Below the pieces are notes generated by a model. The model had not been told where the DNA came from, ran no database searches, and was given only the letters and a program-made list of their open reading frames with translations. The position numbers were made by a program, and so were the translations under genes. This document shows, piece after piece, positions 42,601 to 51,312 of a DNA stretch of 57,480 nucleotides (position 1 is its first letter; each line of letters opens with the position of its first letter). Source of the DNA: Bacteroidota bacterium (lineage in GTDB: Bacteria > Bacteroidota > Bacteroidia > Cytophagales > Cyclobacteriaceae); the NCBI GenBank assembly GCA_018267195.1, contig JAFDYY010000016.1, positions 1-57,480 on the forward strand. The letters run 5' to 3'.

Positions 42601-43761
42601 ATGAAATCTCGTCAAAACACTTTTGCGGTTCAAGGTTCACTAATTGTTTTCTTCCTGACTCTGTTGGCCTGCTCGTCCGGATCAAAAGAATCTCATGCTC
42701 CGGCCGAATCCGTTTCTGCAGGAAGAGAAATCGTGCTTACGGAAGAACAGTATCGGTCTATTTCAATAGAACTGGGCAGCCTGGAAGTACGCTCGCTTAG
42801 TGAAACGATTAAAGCGAACGGTATGTTGGATGTGCCTCCGCAAAATCTGGTATCGATTTCTGCTCCTTTGGGTGGGTTTGTAAAATCTACCGAGTTACTT
42901 CAGGGTATGCACGTAAAAAAAGGACAAATACTAGCCGTGTTGGAGCACCCTAACTACATTCAGCTTCAACAAGATTATTTAAACAATAAAAGTTCTCTAG
43001 AATATCAGGAGGCAGAATATAAACGGCAAGAAGAATTGGCCAAAGAAAATGTAAATGCATTAAAGTCGTTGCAGTTGGTAAAGGCTAATTATTTTTCTGC
43101 CAAAGCTAAAGAAGAGGGCCTCAAGGCACAGTTGAAAATGGTGGGCATTAACCCGGCTGAAATAGAAAACGGAGAGATTAAGAGCACCATCAACATTGTT
43201 TCGCCTATAGCTGGTTTTATTTCGCAGGTGCATGTAAATCTGGGTATGTATGTAAACCCTACCGATGTGATGTTTCGCATTGTTGATACCGACCATGTTC
43301 ATGCTGAAGTACAGGTTTTTGAAAAAGACATTCCTAAGCTAAAAACAGGGCAGGTAGCACGAATTCTTCTGTCGAATGAAAATAAAGAGCGCTTAGCTAA
43401 AGTATATTTAATTGGCAAAGAAATTACGGCCGAGCGCACCGTGCGGGTGCATTGTCATTTCGATGGCGATGATCAAAGTCTGATTCCCGGCACTTTTTTT
43501 AGCGCGTTTATCGAAACTGGGTCTGACAAAGTAAATACGTTGCCCGTATCGGCCATCGTGCATTTTGAGGCTAAGGATTATGTCTTTGTTGAAAAAGATG
43601 CCGCTAAACATCATTACCAGCTTTATGAAATTAATTCGAGAGTGGCCGATAATGGATATCAGCCCATTGAATTTAAGCAGCCCGTGAACGATTTAAAAAA
43701 CAAAATTGTAATAAAGGGTGCGTATGAATTGCTGAATGTATTAAAGAACACAGAATTGTAA
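42601..43761 (+). CDS. czcB: CzcB-like periplasmic adaptor (membrane fusion protein)
   Basis: About 386 residues from ATG 42601, giving a lipoprotein signal with lipobox 'LLAC' (Cys near residue 19). The adaptor elements are 'APLGGFVKSTELLQGMHVKK' (lipoyl half), a helical hairpin rich in Lys/Glu, 'VSPIAGFISQVHVNLGMYV' (second lipoyl half) and the beta-barrel. No long His-rich metal-binding extension is present. It bridges CzcA to the outer-membrane channel. The segment from about 300 on resembles CusB/CzcB C-domains. Confidence 0.9.
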   Translation: MKSRQNTFAVQGSLIVFFLTLLACSSGSKESHAPAESVSAGREIVLTEEQYRSISIELGSLEVRSLSETIKANGMLDVPPQNLVSISAPLGGFVKSTELLQGMHVKKGQILAVLEHPNYIQLQQDYLNNKSSLEYQEAEYKRQEELAKENVNALKSLQLVKANYFSAKAKEEGLKAQLKMVGINPAEIENGEIKSTINIVSPIAGFISQVHVNLGMYVNPTDVMFRIVDTDHVHAEVQVFEKDIPKLKTGQVARILLSNENKERLAKVYLIGKEITAERTVRVHCHFDGDDQSLIPGTFFSAFIETGSDKVNTLPVSAIVHFEAKDYVFVEKDAAKHHYQLYEINSRVADNGYQPIEFKQPVNDLKNKIVIKGAYELLNVLKNTEL

Positions 43762-43764
43762 CGC

Positions 43765-43794
43765 ATTTGCTTTTAAAGGCAAATAGAATTTTTT
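43765..43794 (+). terminator. Weak terminator after czcB
   Basis: ATTTGC (43765-43770) pairs with GCAAAT (43779-43784), followed four bases later by six T. The stem is short, so read-through into the next gene is possible. Confidence 0.4.
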
Positions 43795-43821
43795 AAACAT
43801 CTTTGCGAATACGTTTAATTC

Positions 43822-44433
43822 ATGTTTGTTCTTGTTGCCGGGAGTATTTTACTCAGTTTGTTACATGCGCTCATTCCTAATCATTGGTTACCCGTGCTTG
43901 CCATCGGCAAAAAGGAGAATTGGTCACTACGCGAAGTTTTGGAAATTACGGCTTTGTGTGCGCTCAGCCATGTGCTGAGTACTTTACTCATTGGCTGGGG
44001 TCTTGCTTTTTTTGGTTGGAAGTTTTCCGGTCTTTTTCAGTCTGTAGCCAGGTGGTTTGCTCCTGTTATTCTGATTATCATTGGGTGTGTGTTTATATAC
44101 CGGCATTATAAGCATAAACATTTTCACGTAGCCGAACAGGTACATCAAAATTCTAAGATGAAAATGATTGGGAGTCTTTCGCTCGCTATGTTTTTTTCTC
44201 CTTGCTTAGAGGTGGAAGCTTATTTCTTAGCGACCGGGGCTGAGAATCTATCTTGGGTTTTTATTCTTTCACTGGTTTACGCTGTTGTTACGTTATTGGG
44301 AATGGTGGCTTGGGTTTATCTGGCTTACCACGGTGTGCAAAAAGTTAACTGGCATAGGTTAGAGCACAATGCGGGTATTATTTCGGGAGTTACCATTATT
44401 GTTTCGGGGCTTCTTTCTTTTTTTATAACCTAA
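43822..44433 (+). CDS. Polytopic membrane protein, NicO/RcnA-like metal transporter candidate
   Basis: 203 residues with about six transmembrane helices. 'LLHALIPNHWLPVLAIG' and 'LCALSHVLSTLLIGWG' contain the paired His motifs (HALxPNH and ALSHV) seen in NicO/RcnA and UreH-like transporters for nickel or cobalt; 'YRHYKHKHFHVAEQVHQ' is a His-rich cytosolic loop. Its position 60 bp after a CzcCBA pump supports a metal role. I cannot distinguish nickel/cobalt export from a related sulfur or cytochrome-maturation protein, so the call is provisional. Confidence 0.62.
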   Translation: MFVLVAGSILLSLLHALIPNHWLPVLAIGKKENWSLREVLEITALCALSHVLSTLLIGWGLAFFGWKFSGLFQSVARWFAPVILIIIGCVFIYRHYKHKHFHVAEQVHQNSKMKMIGSLSLAMFFSPCLEVEAYFLATGAENLSWVFILSLVYAVVTLLGMVAWVYLAYHGVQKVNWHRLEHNAGIISGVTIIVSGLLSFFIT

Positions 44434-44444
44434 CTTATAAGTTA
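44431..44444. repeat. Perfect palindrome TAACTTATAAGTTA at convergent gene ends
   Basis: A 14-bp palindrome overlaps the stop codon of the NicO-like gene and lies 10 bp from the convergent TPR gene stop. It lacks a T run, so it is a poor terminator; it is probably chance or a weak pause signal. Confidence 0.3.
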
Positions 44445-44454
44445 AGTCTGCCGC

Positions 44455-46287
44455 TTACTGATTGGGCTTTTCTTCAAAATCGCCTCGTAGCATTCTGTAT
44501 CTTTTTCTGGCTTCGGCCGCATACACACTTCTCGGATACCGGGTTAAAAAATCCCGGTATTTATCCATTGCCTTCTCTTTATCTTTTATTTGATTTTCAT
44601 AAATATCAGCCTGTAAAAAGCTGGCATCATCGGCTAAAATATCATTTCCGTATTCATCAATTATTTTTTGAAGAACAGTAATCGCTTCATCAAACATCCC
44701 TTTCTTCATCCATAAATTTGCTTCGAGCCAGTAAACATCATCGGTTATTCCGGGCGAAGCTTTGGCCGATTTAAAATGTTGTAATTTATCCAGTGCAGCA
44801 TCAATTTTATTTTGATAAACAAGCAACTCTATAGCGGCATATTCTTTTAGTGCGGCACCTGTCGTATCAAAGGATATATTTTCTTTGATGCGCATACTTA
44901 GTTCCATGGCATCGTTAGCAATTTCGCGGGAAGTAGCTTGCTTTAAAATATCGAGATGTTCTTCCGCCAGTTTAAAGTCGCCATTAAAGTACCAAAGCTT
45001 GGCATTTCTTAATTTGGCTTCGTAGCCCAACGGAGATTCGTGTTGCGCTTTTTCTACCTGAGAATATAACAGGGTCGATTCCCAAGGTTCGCCTTTTAGT
45101 AAGTATATATCGCCTAAATTAATTTTTGCTTGTGCGATGGTTTGATTCGATACTTGTGGTTTTTTTATTAAGCGAGTAAGAAGCTGAGAGGCCGAATCAT
45201 TTTCATTCAGGTAATAGGCATACAGCAGCGCTTCGTTAATCAGTGCTTCGTTGGCAATTGGTTGTCTGGCATATTGTTGTTGAAATAATCCGTATTCGCC
45301 AATCAGGTATTTTACTGAATCCCGGTTTACCGGAAAGTTTTTTTTCACTTTTGCCTCGCGGGCTTTAATAATTCCTAATTGAGCTGATAAAAGGTTTTCG
45401 GTTTCAGGATATTCTTTTATTACAAAACCAAACGACTTAATAGCAATTTCGTAGTCTTTATTGCTCAGCGCAATTTGGCCTATCTCCATTGTTTTAGGTG
45501 GTTCTTTTTTAAAGCGTTTGTCGTAGGCGCGAGCCTGAATAAAGGCACCATAAAAATTTTTCTGTTGCAGGTTAACCCAAATCAGTAAATCCGCATACGT
45601 TTCGGATCGTGGGTTTTCCTGCACTCGTTGATATAAAACATTTTCTAACGTTTTTAGCTCTTCCGGCTTGGTAAGCAAGACTTGGAGTATGTTTTTTACA
45701 TACGTGGTATTGGCCGGGGTTTGCGTTACATAATTTAAATATTCGCTCACCATCTCTTCTTTACGATTTTGCAAGCGATAGAGATTGGCCTGTTCCAAAA
45801 TAAATAAAATAGGGTTTCCGGTTGCCTGGCGTGCTTGCAAAAGGGCTGTTGTAGCATAGTCATATAAACCATATCCTGATAAATGCTCTGCAGCCATCTT
45901 CATTTTATAAACATCGGCTACATTATTCTTAAACAAGGATAAAAAATACTTATTAGCTTTTACTAAATCACCCGATTTTACAAATAGTACGCCCAAATCA
46001 AGTTGATAGGTAAATCGGTTATCTCGTTTAATAATTTTTTCTATATAATCTTCGGCCTGCTTGTATTTGGCCGTTACTAACAACAAGTTTAAATAATTGG
46101 AATGTATCAGAGGAATGTTTAATGAGTTTTTAGTTAACGATTTATATGCTTCTATCGCCTCCTCTTTTTTTCCGTTTAAATAATATTCATTGGCAATGGC
46201 AATCTCTTGTGTATCCTGGCACACAGCTGGTATAAACATAATTACCAGCGTAATTGTATTTATAAGATTATATAAATATAATTTCAT
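44455..46287 (-). CDS. Secreted TPR-repeat protein
   Basis: About 610 residues from ATG 46287 (an ATG three codons earlier exists). After a signal-like N-terminus ('LINTITLVIMFIPAVCQ') the protein is nearly all alpha-helical with many TPR-like units, e.g. 'AIANEYYLNGKKEEAIEAYK' at the start and 'FDEAITVLQKIIDEYGNDIL' plus 'KAMDKYRDFLTRYPRSVYAA' near the end. The last units resemble YbgF/BamD-type TPRs, which work in envelope complexes. It has no catalytic domain. It follows the Big_5 gene by 178 bp on the same strand. Function unknown. Confidence 0.82.
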   Translation of the reverse strand: MKLYLYNLINTITLVIMFIPAVCQDTQEIAIANEYYLNGKKEEAIEAYKSLTKNSLNIPLIHSNYLNLLLVTAKYKQAEDYIEKIIKRDNRFTYQLDLGVLFVKSGDLVKANKYFLSLFKNNVADVYKMKMAAEHLSGYGLYDYATTALLQARQATGNPILFILEQANLYRLQNRKEEMVSEYLNYVTQTPANTTYVKNILQVLLTKPEELKTLENVLYQRVQENPRSETYADLLIWVNLQQKNFYGAFIQARAYDKRFKKEPPKTMEIGQIALSNKDYEIAIKSFGFVIKEYPETENLLSAQLGIIKAREAKVKKNFPVNRDSVKYLIGEYGLFQQQYARQPIANEALINEALLYAYYLNENDSASQLLTRLIKKPQVSNQTIAQAKINLGDIYLLKGEPWESTLLYSQVEKAQHESPLGYEAKLRNAKLWYFNGDFKLAEEHLDILKQATSREIANDAMELSMRIKENISFDTTGAALKEYAAIELLVYQNKIDAALDKLQHFKSAKASPGITDDVYWLEANLWMKKGMFDEAITVLQKIIDEYGNDILADDASFLQADIYENQIKDKEKAMDKYRDFLTRYPRSVYAAEARKRYRMLRGDFEEKPNQ

Positions 46288-46296
46288 TAAAACCAT

Positions 46297-46474
46297 AAGG
46301 CTTGTGTAATTGTGGATAGCAACGAATAATCAGCTTGTTGTTTCAGTTTACACATTTTTTGTTGTATCAGCCGGTGTGGAATTTTTTTTTAGATGTTTAT
46401 CAGTATGCTGTATTTGTTATGTTTTTCTGATTCTTGTTTTTTAAAATCACTTTTAAGTTCTTATAAACATTTTT
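46297..46474. other. 178-bp AT-rich gap without a gene
   Basis: The stretch between the TPR gene start and the Big_5 lipoprotein stop is very T-rich on the plus strand and holds no ORF or clear hairpin. It probably contains the promoter of the TPR gene, but no TAnnTTTG is evident on the minus strand. Confidence 0.4.
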
Positions 46475-48091
46475 TCAAAAGGTTATTAACAATGGACCGA
46501 TCTCCCAATTTGCCCTTACCGGGAAGGTAAATTTACCTTCAATTGATTTATATAGTATTACCTTTTCTACCATTTCCTTTTTATAAAAATTGCCAGGATC
46601 CCAACGGTGATTGTTATTTCTATCTATGATTATAAATATTTTATAGTCTGTTGGTTTTACAAAATTAAATGTATGTTTCGGTAGATCTCGAAAGGAATAC
46701 TGTATTTTGTTATCGGCCGATACCATTTTTACCTGATAATGTTTTTCTTTCGTTTTTATCTCAATACTTACTACTCCGGTTCCTTCTAGCGTTGGTACTT
46801 CTATTTTAACATCTTGTGATTTTGAGGAATCGTTATCGATGGATATAAATGACCCTTTTCCTGATAAGAGTATTGGTTTTGGTTTTTTCTCTTTTGGATT
46901 AATATTCAGTTTTGTTTTTAGTGAAATTATTTTTTTTAGTGTATCAAACGTAATTTCTTCTTTTTTTACCGATTGATAATTTATTGTGTCTAATTGAAAA
47001 TAAATGCTGTCTGTATTTATTTTGGTTATAATTTTTGAGGCACGGGTAGTTGCCACCAGTTCATAATTTTTAGGGTGGATAGTTACATTCCATTCGTCTA
47101 TCCTGAATTTTTCAGTAGGGATTTTTCCGTCTGTAAATTTTACAAAAACGGAGGTATCAATTTTTTGTTTTAGACTGTCATTAGCATAAACCTGTATTTT
47201 TAATGAGTCTTCTTTAGAAAAATTCTTATAAACGAATATTTCTGAAAAATTATCTCCGTATGTGTACAGAATTGCATTTTTTTTTGCCACTATATTCACA
47301 CTATCGATTGGTTTATTAAAACGTATGATAGAGATGCTCGATGTATTTTTAGTTGAAGATAGTTTCAATGGTCTTGCATCTAAATGCACTAAAGGAATGC
47401 GAAGAGTATCCGAATTTTGAGGCACGTCTATAGCATTAGGCAAAAACCCATACACTTCCGTCTTACTGTCTACCTTCGTGTTTTTGTTTTTGTCTTCAAA
47501 AGCATATACATAGTATTTTCCTTCCTTTAAATTATTTATAGAAAAATCACCTGTTTTGCTTGTCTTTGTAAAGTACACCGGCCGGTCTTGAAAAATATTA
47601 AATGTGTCAGACTGATAAAGAGCAACTAAAAGTTTTTCTGGAGGCTTCTCTTTAAATACTTCAGTTACTTGTCCATGAATAGAAAGCGAGTCAATTGTTG
47701 AGCCGGTACTGAATGCCAGATGTAGATCCTCGGCTGGATTACTTTCGTTTATATCTTGTATGCCATTTCTAAAAGCGATACTGTAAGTGGTATTCGCCCG
47801 CCAGGGGTACTCGGGTATAATTGTTACTGTTTTTTTCTTTACTAAATATTTTGTGTTGGCACCAGGCGTGGGGTTGATGATTATTTCTTCTTTGGGGTCT
47901 TTTAATTTTACATACTCATCAAATAAGAGGGTAATGTTATTTCCAGTAAAATTCTTTTGCCCGTTAGTCGGATTAGATGAGATTAAGGTAGGCGCATCCA
48001 CATCTTTAGGACCGCCAGCAGGCTGCCCTTGTCGGGCACATTGCCAAATCAGTATGGCAGAACCCAATATTATTAGTATTTCTTTTCGCAT
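46475..48091 (-). CDS. Big_5 (Ig-like) domain lipoprotein
   Basis: 538 residues. The lipoprotein signal ends 'ILIWQC', and the segment 'QGQPAGGPKDVDAPTLISSN' is the characteristic start of a bacteroidete family with an N-terminal Big_5 Ig-like domain ('NITLLFDEYVKLKDP...', then 'WRANTTYSIAFRNGIQDINE'). A middle part (about 130-215) resembles a carboxypeptidase-regulatory or CnaB-like beta domain ('GKYYVYAFEDKNKNTKVDS'), and the C-terminal 'IIIDRNNNHRWDPGNFY' recalls the same fold. Such proteins are thought to be surface or periplasmic structural lipoproteins; function is unproven. It overlaps the methyltransferase gene by 19 bp. Confidence 0.85.
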   Translation of the reverse strand: MRKEILIILGSAILIWQCARQGQPAGGPKDVDAPTLISSNPTNGQKNFTGNNITLLFDEYVKLKDPKEEIIINPTPGANTKYLVKKKTVTIIPEYPWRANTTYSIAFRNGIQDINESNPAEDLHLAFSTGSTIDSLSIHGQVTEVFKEKPPEKLLVALYQSDTFNIFQDRPVYFTKTSKTGDFSINNLKEGKYYVYAFEDKNKNTKVDSKTEVYGFLPNAIDVPQNSDTLRIPLVHLDARPLKLSSTKNTSSISIIRFNKPIDSVNIVAKKNAILYTYGDNFSEIFVYKNFSKEDSLKIQVYANDSLKQKIDTSVFVKFTDGKIPTEKFRIDEWNVTIHPKNYELVATTRASKIITKINTDSIYFQLDTINYQSVKKEEITFDTLKKIISLKTKLNINPKEKKPKPILLSGKGSFISIDNDSSKSQDVKIEVPTLEGTGVVSIEIKTKEKHYQVKMVSADNKIQYSFRDLPKHTFNFVKPTDYKIFIIIDRNNNHRWDPGNFYKKEMVEKVILYKSIEGKFTFPVRANWEIGPLLITF

Positions 48092-48975
48092 TTAGAGGCG
48101 ATATAAATCAAGCTAGAATAGTTCATCTTTTTAATGGCCATAATATTTGATATAATGCCCCGGCAGAACGCAAAAGCAGCATTCACTATTTTGTTTCGAT
48201 TGGGGTGTAAATGATTTTCGCTTAACAATGAAACATAATATGAATCAAACATAAGCGGCTTAACCTCATTCAGCTCGAACCCACATTGCTCCATCATCTT
48301 TTTGATAGTTGTCTTATTAAAATGCCATAAGTGTCTGGGCACATCATAAGCCGCCCAGTAATTTTTGTAATAATTTGCATCGTACGATTCTAAGTTCGGC
48401 ACGGCAACGATTAGTTTGCCGGACGTACTTAATAGTGAATGAATTTTTTTTAGATATTCATTAGGGTTGTGCAGGTGTTCTAATACGTGCCACAGTGTAA
48501 TTGCACTAAATGTGTCGTCTTCTATTTCATCTATATTTTTTACTATTTCAAGCTCTTTTTCCTGTGCTTTAAAACGCGCTGTTTCAGAAGGCTCCACACC
48601 GATTGCCTTCCAGCCATTCTCTTTCATTTCTTTTAAAAAATCACCCGTGCCGCAACCAATGTCAAGAATTTTACAACCTGTAGATTTTTGCTCTATCAAA
48701 GCTCTTTTCTTTTTTAACATTCGCAACCTGATTTTTTTATAAACCCGGTCGAAGAGGCTTTGATCTCCTCCCGTATGAGAAATATACTTCTCCGAGAGAT
48801 AATAATTTCCTATTTCTTCTAATGTTGGCTGAGGATTGGTTATAGTAAAGCCGCAACGAAGGCATTTTTCCAAATAAAATGATTGATGGGTAATTAAAAA
48901 GTCCTTACAAGTTAGGAATGGACTAAATTCATGATAGCCGCAGACCGGACAAAGCTCAACAGGTATTAGTTTCAT
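48073..48975 (-). CDS. Class I SAM-dependent methyltransferase with an N-terminal zinc-ribbon
   Basis: 300 residues. The N-terminus has two CxxC pairs ('LCPVCGYHEFSPF' and 'LEKCLRCGFTITNPQP') that form a zinc-ribbon, seen in a group of sugar/lipid-linked methyltransferases. The Rossmann domain has 'ILDIGCGTGDFL' (motif I), 'GVEPSETA' and 'ITLWHVLEHLHNP' (post-I). The acceptor is unknown; relatives modify glycans or lipids. The ATG overlaps the mnmG stop by one base (TAATG), so expression is tied to mnmG. Confidence 0.86.
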   Translation of the reverse strand: MKLIPVELCPVCGYHEFSPFLTCKDFLITHQSFYLEKCLRCGFTITNPQPTLEEIGNYYLSEKYISHTGGDQSLFDRVYKKIRLRMLKKKRALIEQKSTGCKILDIGCGTGDFLKEMKENGWKAIGVEPSETARFKAQEKELEIVKNIDEIEDDTFSAITLWHVLEHLHNPNEYLKKIHSLLSTSGKLIVAVPNLESYDANYYKNYWAAYDVPRHLWHFNKTTIKKMMEQCGFELNEVKPLMFDSYYVSLLSENHLHPNRNKIVNAAFAFCRGIISNIMAIKKMNYSSLIYIASKCEKKY

Positions 48976-50831
48976 TATCTTCCTAAGTAAACACTTAGAA
49001 TTGAAACATCAGCAGGCGATACGCCACTTATTCTGCTCATCTGACCAATTGTTTCTGGTCTTATCTTTTTAAGTTTTTCTCTACCTTCTGCCGAAAGAGC
49101 TTTTACTTTATCGTAGTCAAAATCGGTTCTTATTTTGAAGTTTTCCAACCCCTCCATTTTTTCTGCTAATTTTTTTTCGCGCTCAATATAGGGCTGATAT
49201 TTTACCGAAATTTCGCTTTGCTCTAAAACATCCGTATGATATTTTTCGAGTGTAGCCGAAATTGTGTTGTTGATCTTCTTCAGGCTGCTGATGCTGATAC
49301 CGGTTCTTTTTAAAAGCGATAGAAGGCTCGTTTTTTCTGAAATGGGGGAATCGATTAATAAATTCTGATTTACTTCCGAAGGCAGGATTTTTATACTTTC
49401 TATTTCGTTGAGCAGCGTTTCCATTTTTTCTTTCTTACGGAGCACGGCATTCATCCGGTCTTCTGTTGCTAGCCCAATGCCAAAACTTTTTTCGGTCAGC
49501 CTTAAATCTGCATTATCTTGGCGGAGGAGGATTCTAAACTCGGCCCGACTTGTAAACATTCGATAAGGTTCTTGTGTTCCCTTATTTATGAGGTCATCTA
49601 TTAACACACCGATATAGGATTCTGATCTCTTCAATACAAATGGATCTTTTTCATTGATTTTATTATGAGCATTAATACCGGCCATTAATCCCTGGCACGC
49701 GGCCTCTTCATAACCTGTAGTACCATTAATTTGTCCTGCAAAATACAGATTATCAATTAGTTGAGCTTCTAATGAACCCTTTAATTGGGTAGGTGGAAAG
49801 TAATCGTATTCAATAGCATAGCCCGGCCTGAACATACGAACCTTTTCAAAACCAGGAATTTTTGTAAGCGCAGAATATTGAACATCTTCAGGCAAAGAGG
49901 TAGAAAATCCGTTTACATAAACTTCTATTGTATTCCAGCCCTCGGGCTCGACAAAGATTTGGTGCCGGTCGCGATCTGCGAACCGATTGATTTTATCTTC
50001 GATTGAGGGACAGTACCGAGGCCCTAATCCCTTTATCCTACCTTGAAACATTGGCGATTTATCAAATCCTTTTTCCAGTGTTTTATGCACCTCTTGGTTG
50101 GTGTAGGTGATCCAACAACTTCGTTGCTTTTCTAACGGCTTTGTATCAGAAAATGAAAATTTGCCAGGGTCTTCATCGCCCGGTTGTTCGGTCATTACTT
50201 CATAATTTAATGATCGGCCGTCAACCCTTGGAGGGGTGCCTGTTTTCATGCGGCCAGATTCAAAACCAAGTGAGACCAACTGTTCTGTTATTCCTGTCGA
50301 GGCCTTTTCTGAAGTTCTCCCCCCGCCAAAGTTTTTTTCTCCTACATGAATTTTTCCATTTAGGAAGGTGCCATTGGTTAGCACTACAGCCTTGCTTTCT
50401 ATGTCTAACCCGAGTGTGGTAGATACTCCGATTACTCTTTTATTCTTAACCAGAATACCTCTTACGGTATCTTGCCAGAAATCTACGTTTGGTGTTTTTT
50501 CTAACGCTAATCGCCATTCTTCGGCAAATTTACCTCTATCGTTTTGCGTTCTGGGGCTCCACATAGCGGGGCCTTTAGACCTGTTTAGCATACGAAACTG
50601 AATCATAGATCGATCAGATACTATACCGGAATACCCACCTAAAGCATCTATTTCTCTTACTATTTGCCCTTTTGCTATTCCACCCATGGCTGGGTTGCAA
50701 GACATTTGGCCGATGGTTTGCATATTCATGGTTATCAAAAGAACTTTTGAACCCATATTGGCAGCCGAAGCGGCAGCCTCACATCCGGCATGGCCAGCAC
50801 CCACTACAATAATATCGTATTTTGGAAACAT
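48975..50831 (-). CDS. mnmG: tRNA uridine-5-carboxymethylaminomethyl modification enzyme MnmG (GidA)
   Basis: 618 residues, normal length. The FAD-binding 'IVVGAGHAGCEAA' begins the protein, and 'NPAMGGIAKGQIVREIDALGG', 'GTFLNGKIHVG' and 'YPPTQLKGSLEAQLIDNLYFAG'-type segments (read here as 'FPPTQLKGSLEAQ' and 'LYFAGQINGTTGYEEAACQG') follow. With MnmE it installs the cmnm5 group on wobble U34 of several tRNAs. gidA genes commonly lie near the replication origin beside par genes. Here two parS-like sites occupy the gap directly upstream, within the mnmG leader. Confidence 0.97.
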   Translation of the reverse strand: MFPKYDIIVVGAGHAGCEAAASAANMGSKVLLITMNMQTIGQMSCNPAMGGIAKGQIVREIDALGGYSGIVSDRSMIQFRMLNRSKGPAMWSPRTQNDRGKFAEEWRLALEKTPNVDFWQDTVRGILVKNKRVIGVSTTLGLDIESKAVVLTNGTFLNGKIHVGEKNFGGGRTSEKASTGITEQLVSLGFESGRMKTGTPPRVDGRSLNYEVMTEQPGDEDPGKFSFSDTKPLEKQRSCWITYTNQEVHKTLEKGFDKSPMFQGRIKGLGPRYCPSIEDKINRFADRDRHQIFVEPEGWNTIEVYVNGFSTSLPEDVQYSALTKIPGFEKVRMFRPGYAIEYDYFPPTQLKGSLEAQLIDNLYFAGQINGTTGYEEAACQGLMAGINAHNKINEKDPFVLKRSESYIGVLIDDLINKGTQEPYRMFTSRAEFRILLRQDNADLRLTEKSFGIGLATEDRMNAVLRKKEKMETLLNEIESIKILPSEVNQNLLIDSPISEKTSLLSLLKRTGISISSLKKINNTISATLEKYHTDVLEQSEISVKYQPYIEREKKLAEKMEGLENFKIRTDFDYDKVKALSAEGREKLKKIRPETIGQMSRISGVSPADVSILSVYLGR

Positions 50832-50845
50832 CTATTTTAAGGATT

Positions 50846-50861
50846 TGTTCCACGTGAAACT
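50846..50861. other. parS: parS-like ParB-binding site 1
   Basis: TGTTCCACGTGAAACT differs from the palindromic consensus GTTTCACGTGAAAC by one base (T to C in the left arm). It lies 15 bp before the mnmG start. Confidence 0.78.
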
Positions 50862-50882
50862 ACCAAAACAAACAAGGGTGGA

Positions 50883-50898
50883 TGTTTCACGTGAAACT
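50883..50898. other. parS: parS-like ParB-binding site 2
   Basis: TGTTTCACGTGAAACT contains the perfect 14-bp palindrome GTTTCACGTGAAAC, the chromosomal parS core conserved across bacteria. It abuts the ybeY stop codon and lies 37 bp (start to start) from site 1. Confidence 0.88.
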
Positions 50899-51312
50899 TT
50901 AACGCAAAGATAAATAAGCATTTTCCTTTTTGCGCATCAGTATTTTTTGCCCCTTCCTTTTGTCTTTATAACCAAAAAGGTGAAGCACGCCATGGATTAT
51001 GACCCGATCCAATTCGTCATCAAAAGAAGTGTTGAATTTTAGTGAGTTGTCTTGTACGCGTTCTACACTGATGAAAATATCTCCAGAAACGGTTTTCCCG
51101 GTTGAGTAATCGAAAGTTATGATATCAGTAAGTGTTTTATGTTTAAGATAAGTGAGGTTTAGACCGGATAAAAACGGGTCTGAAGTGAAAACAAAGCTTA
51201 TTTCTGAAATAGATTTACCCTCTTTTTGGGCGACTAATTTGATCCAGCTGTTTTTTTTTCTTTGATTCTTTGGCTTGAAGGCAATCCCCTCAGAAAAAAA
51301 ATGAATTGGCAT
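50899..51312 (-). CDS. ybeY: Endoribonuclease YbeY (16S rRNA maturation)
   Basis: 137 residues. The metal-site motif is 'VIHGVLHLFGYKDKRKGQ': His107 and His111 are present, but the third ligand (His in HxxxHxxxxxH) is Asp117, a substitution I recall as usual in bacteroidete YbeY. The upstream 'LTDIITFDYS' and 'GDIFISVERV' match the family. YbeY takes part in 16S rRNA 3' maturation and ribosome quality control. It overlaps the HATPase gene by one base and its stop is immediately next to a parS-like site. Confidence 0.92.
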   Translation of the reverse strand: MPIHFFSEGIAFKPKNQRKKNSWIKLVAQKEGKSISEISFVFTSDPFLSGLNLTYLKHKTLTDIITFDYSTGKTVSGDIFISVERVQDNSLKFNTSFDDELDRVIIHGVLHLFGYKDKRKGQKILMRKKENAYLSLR

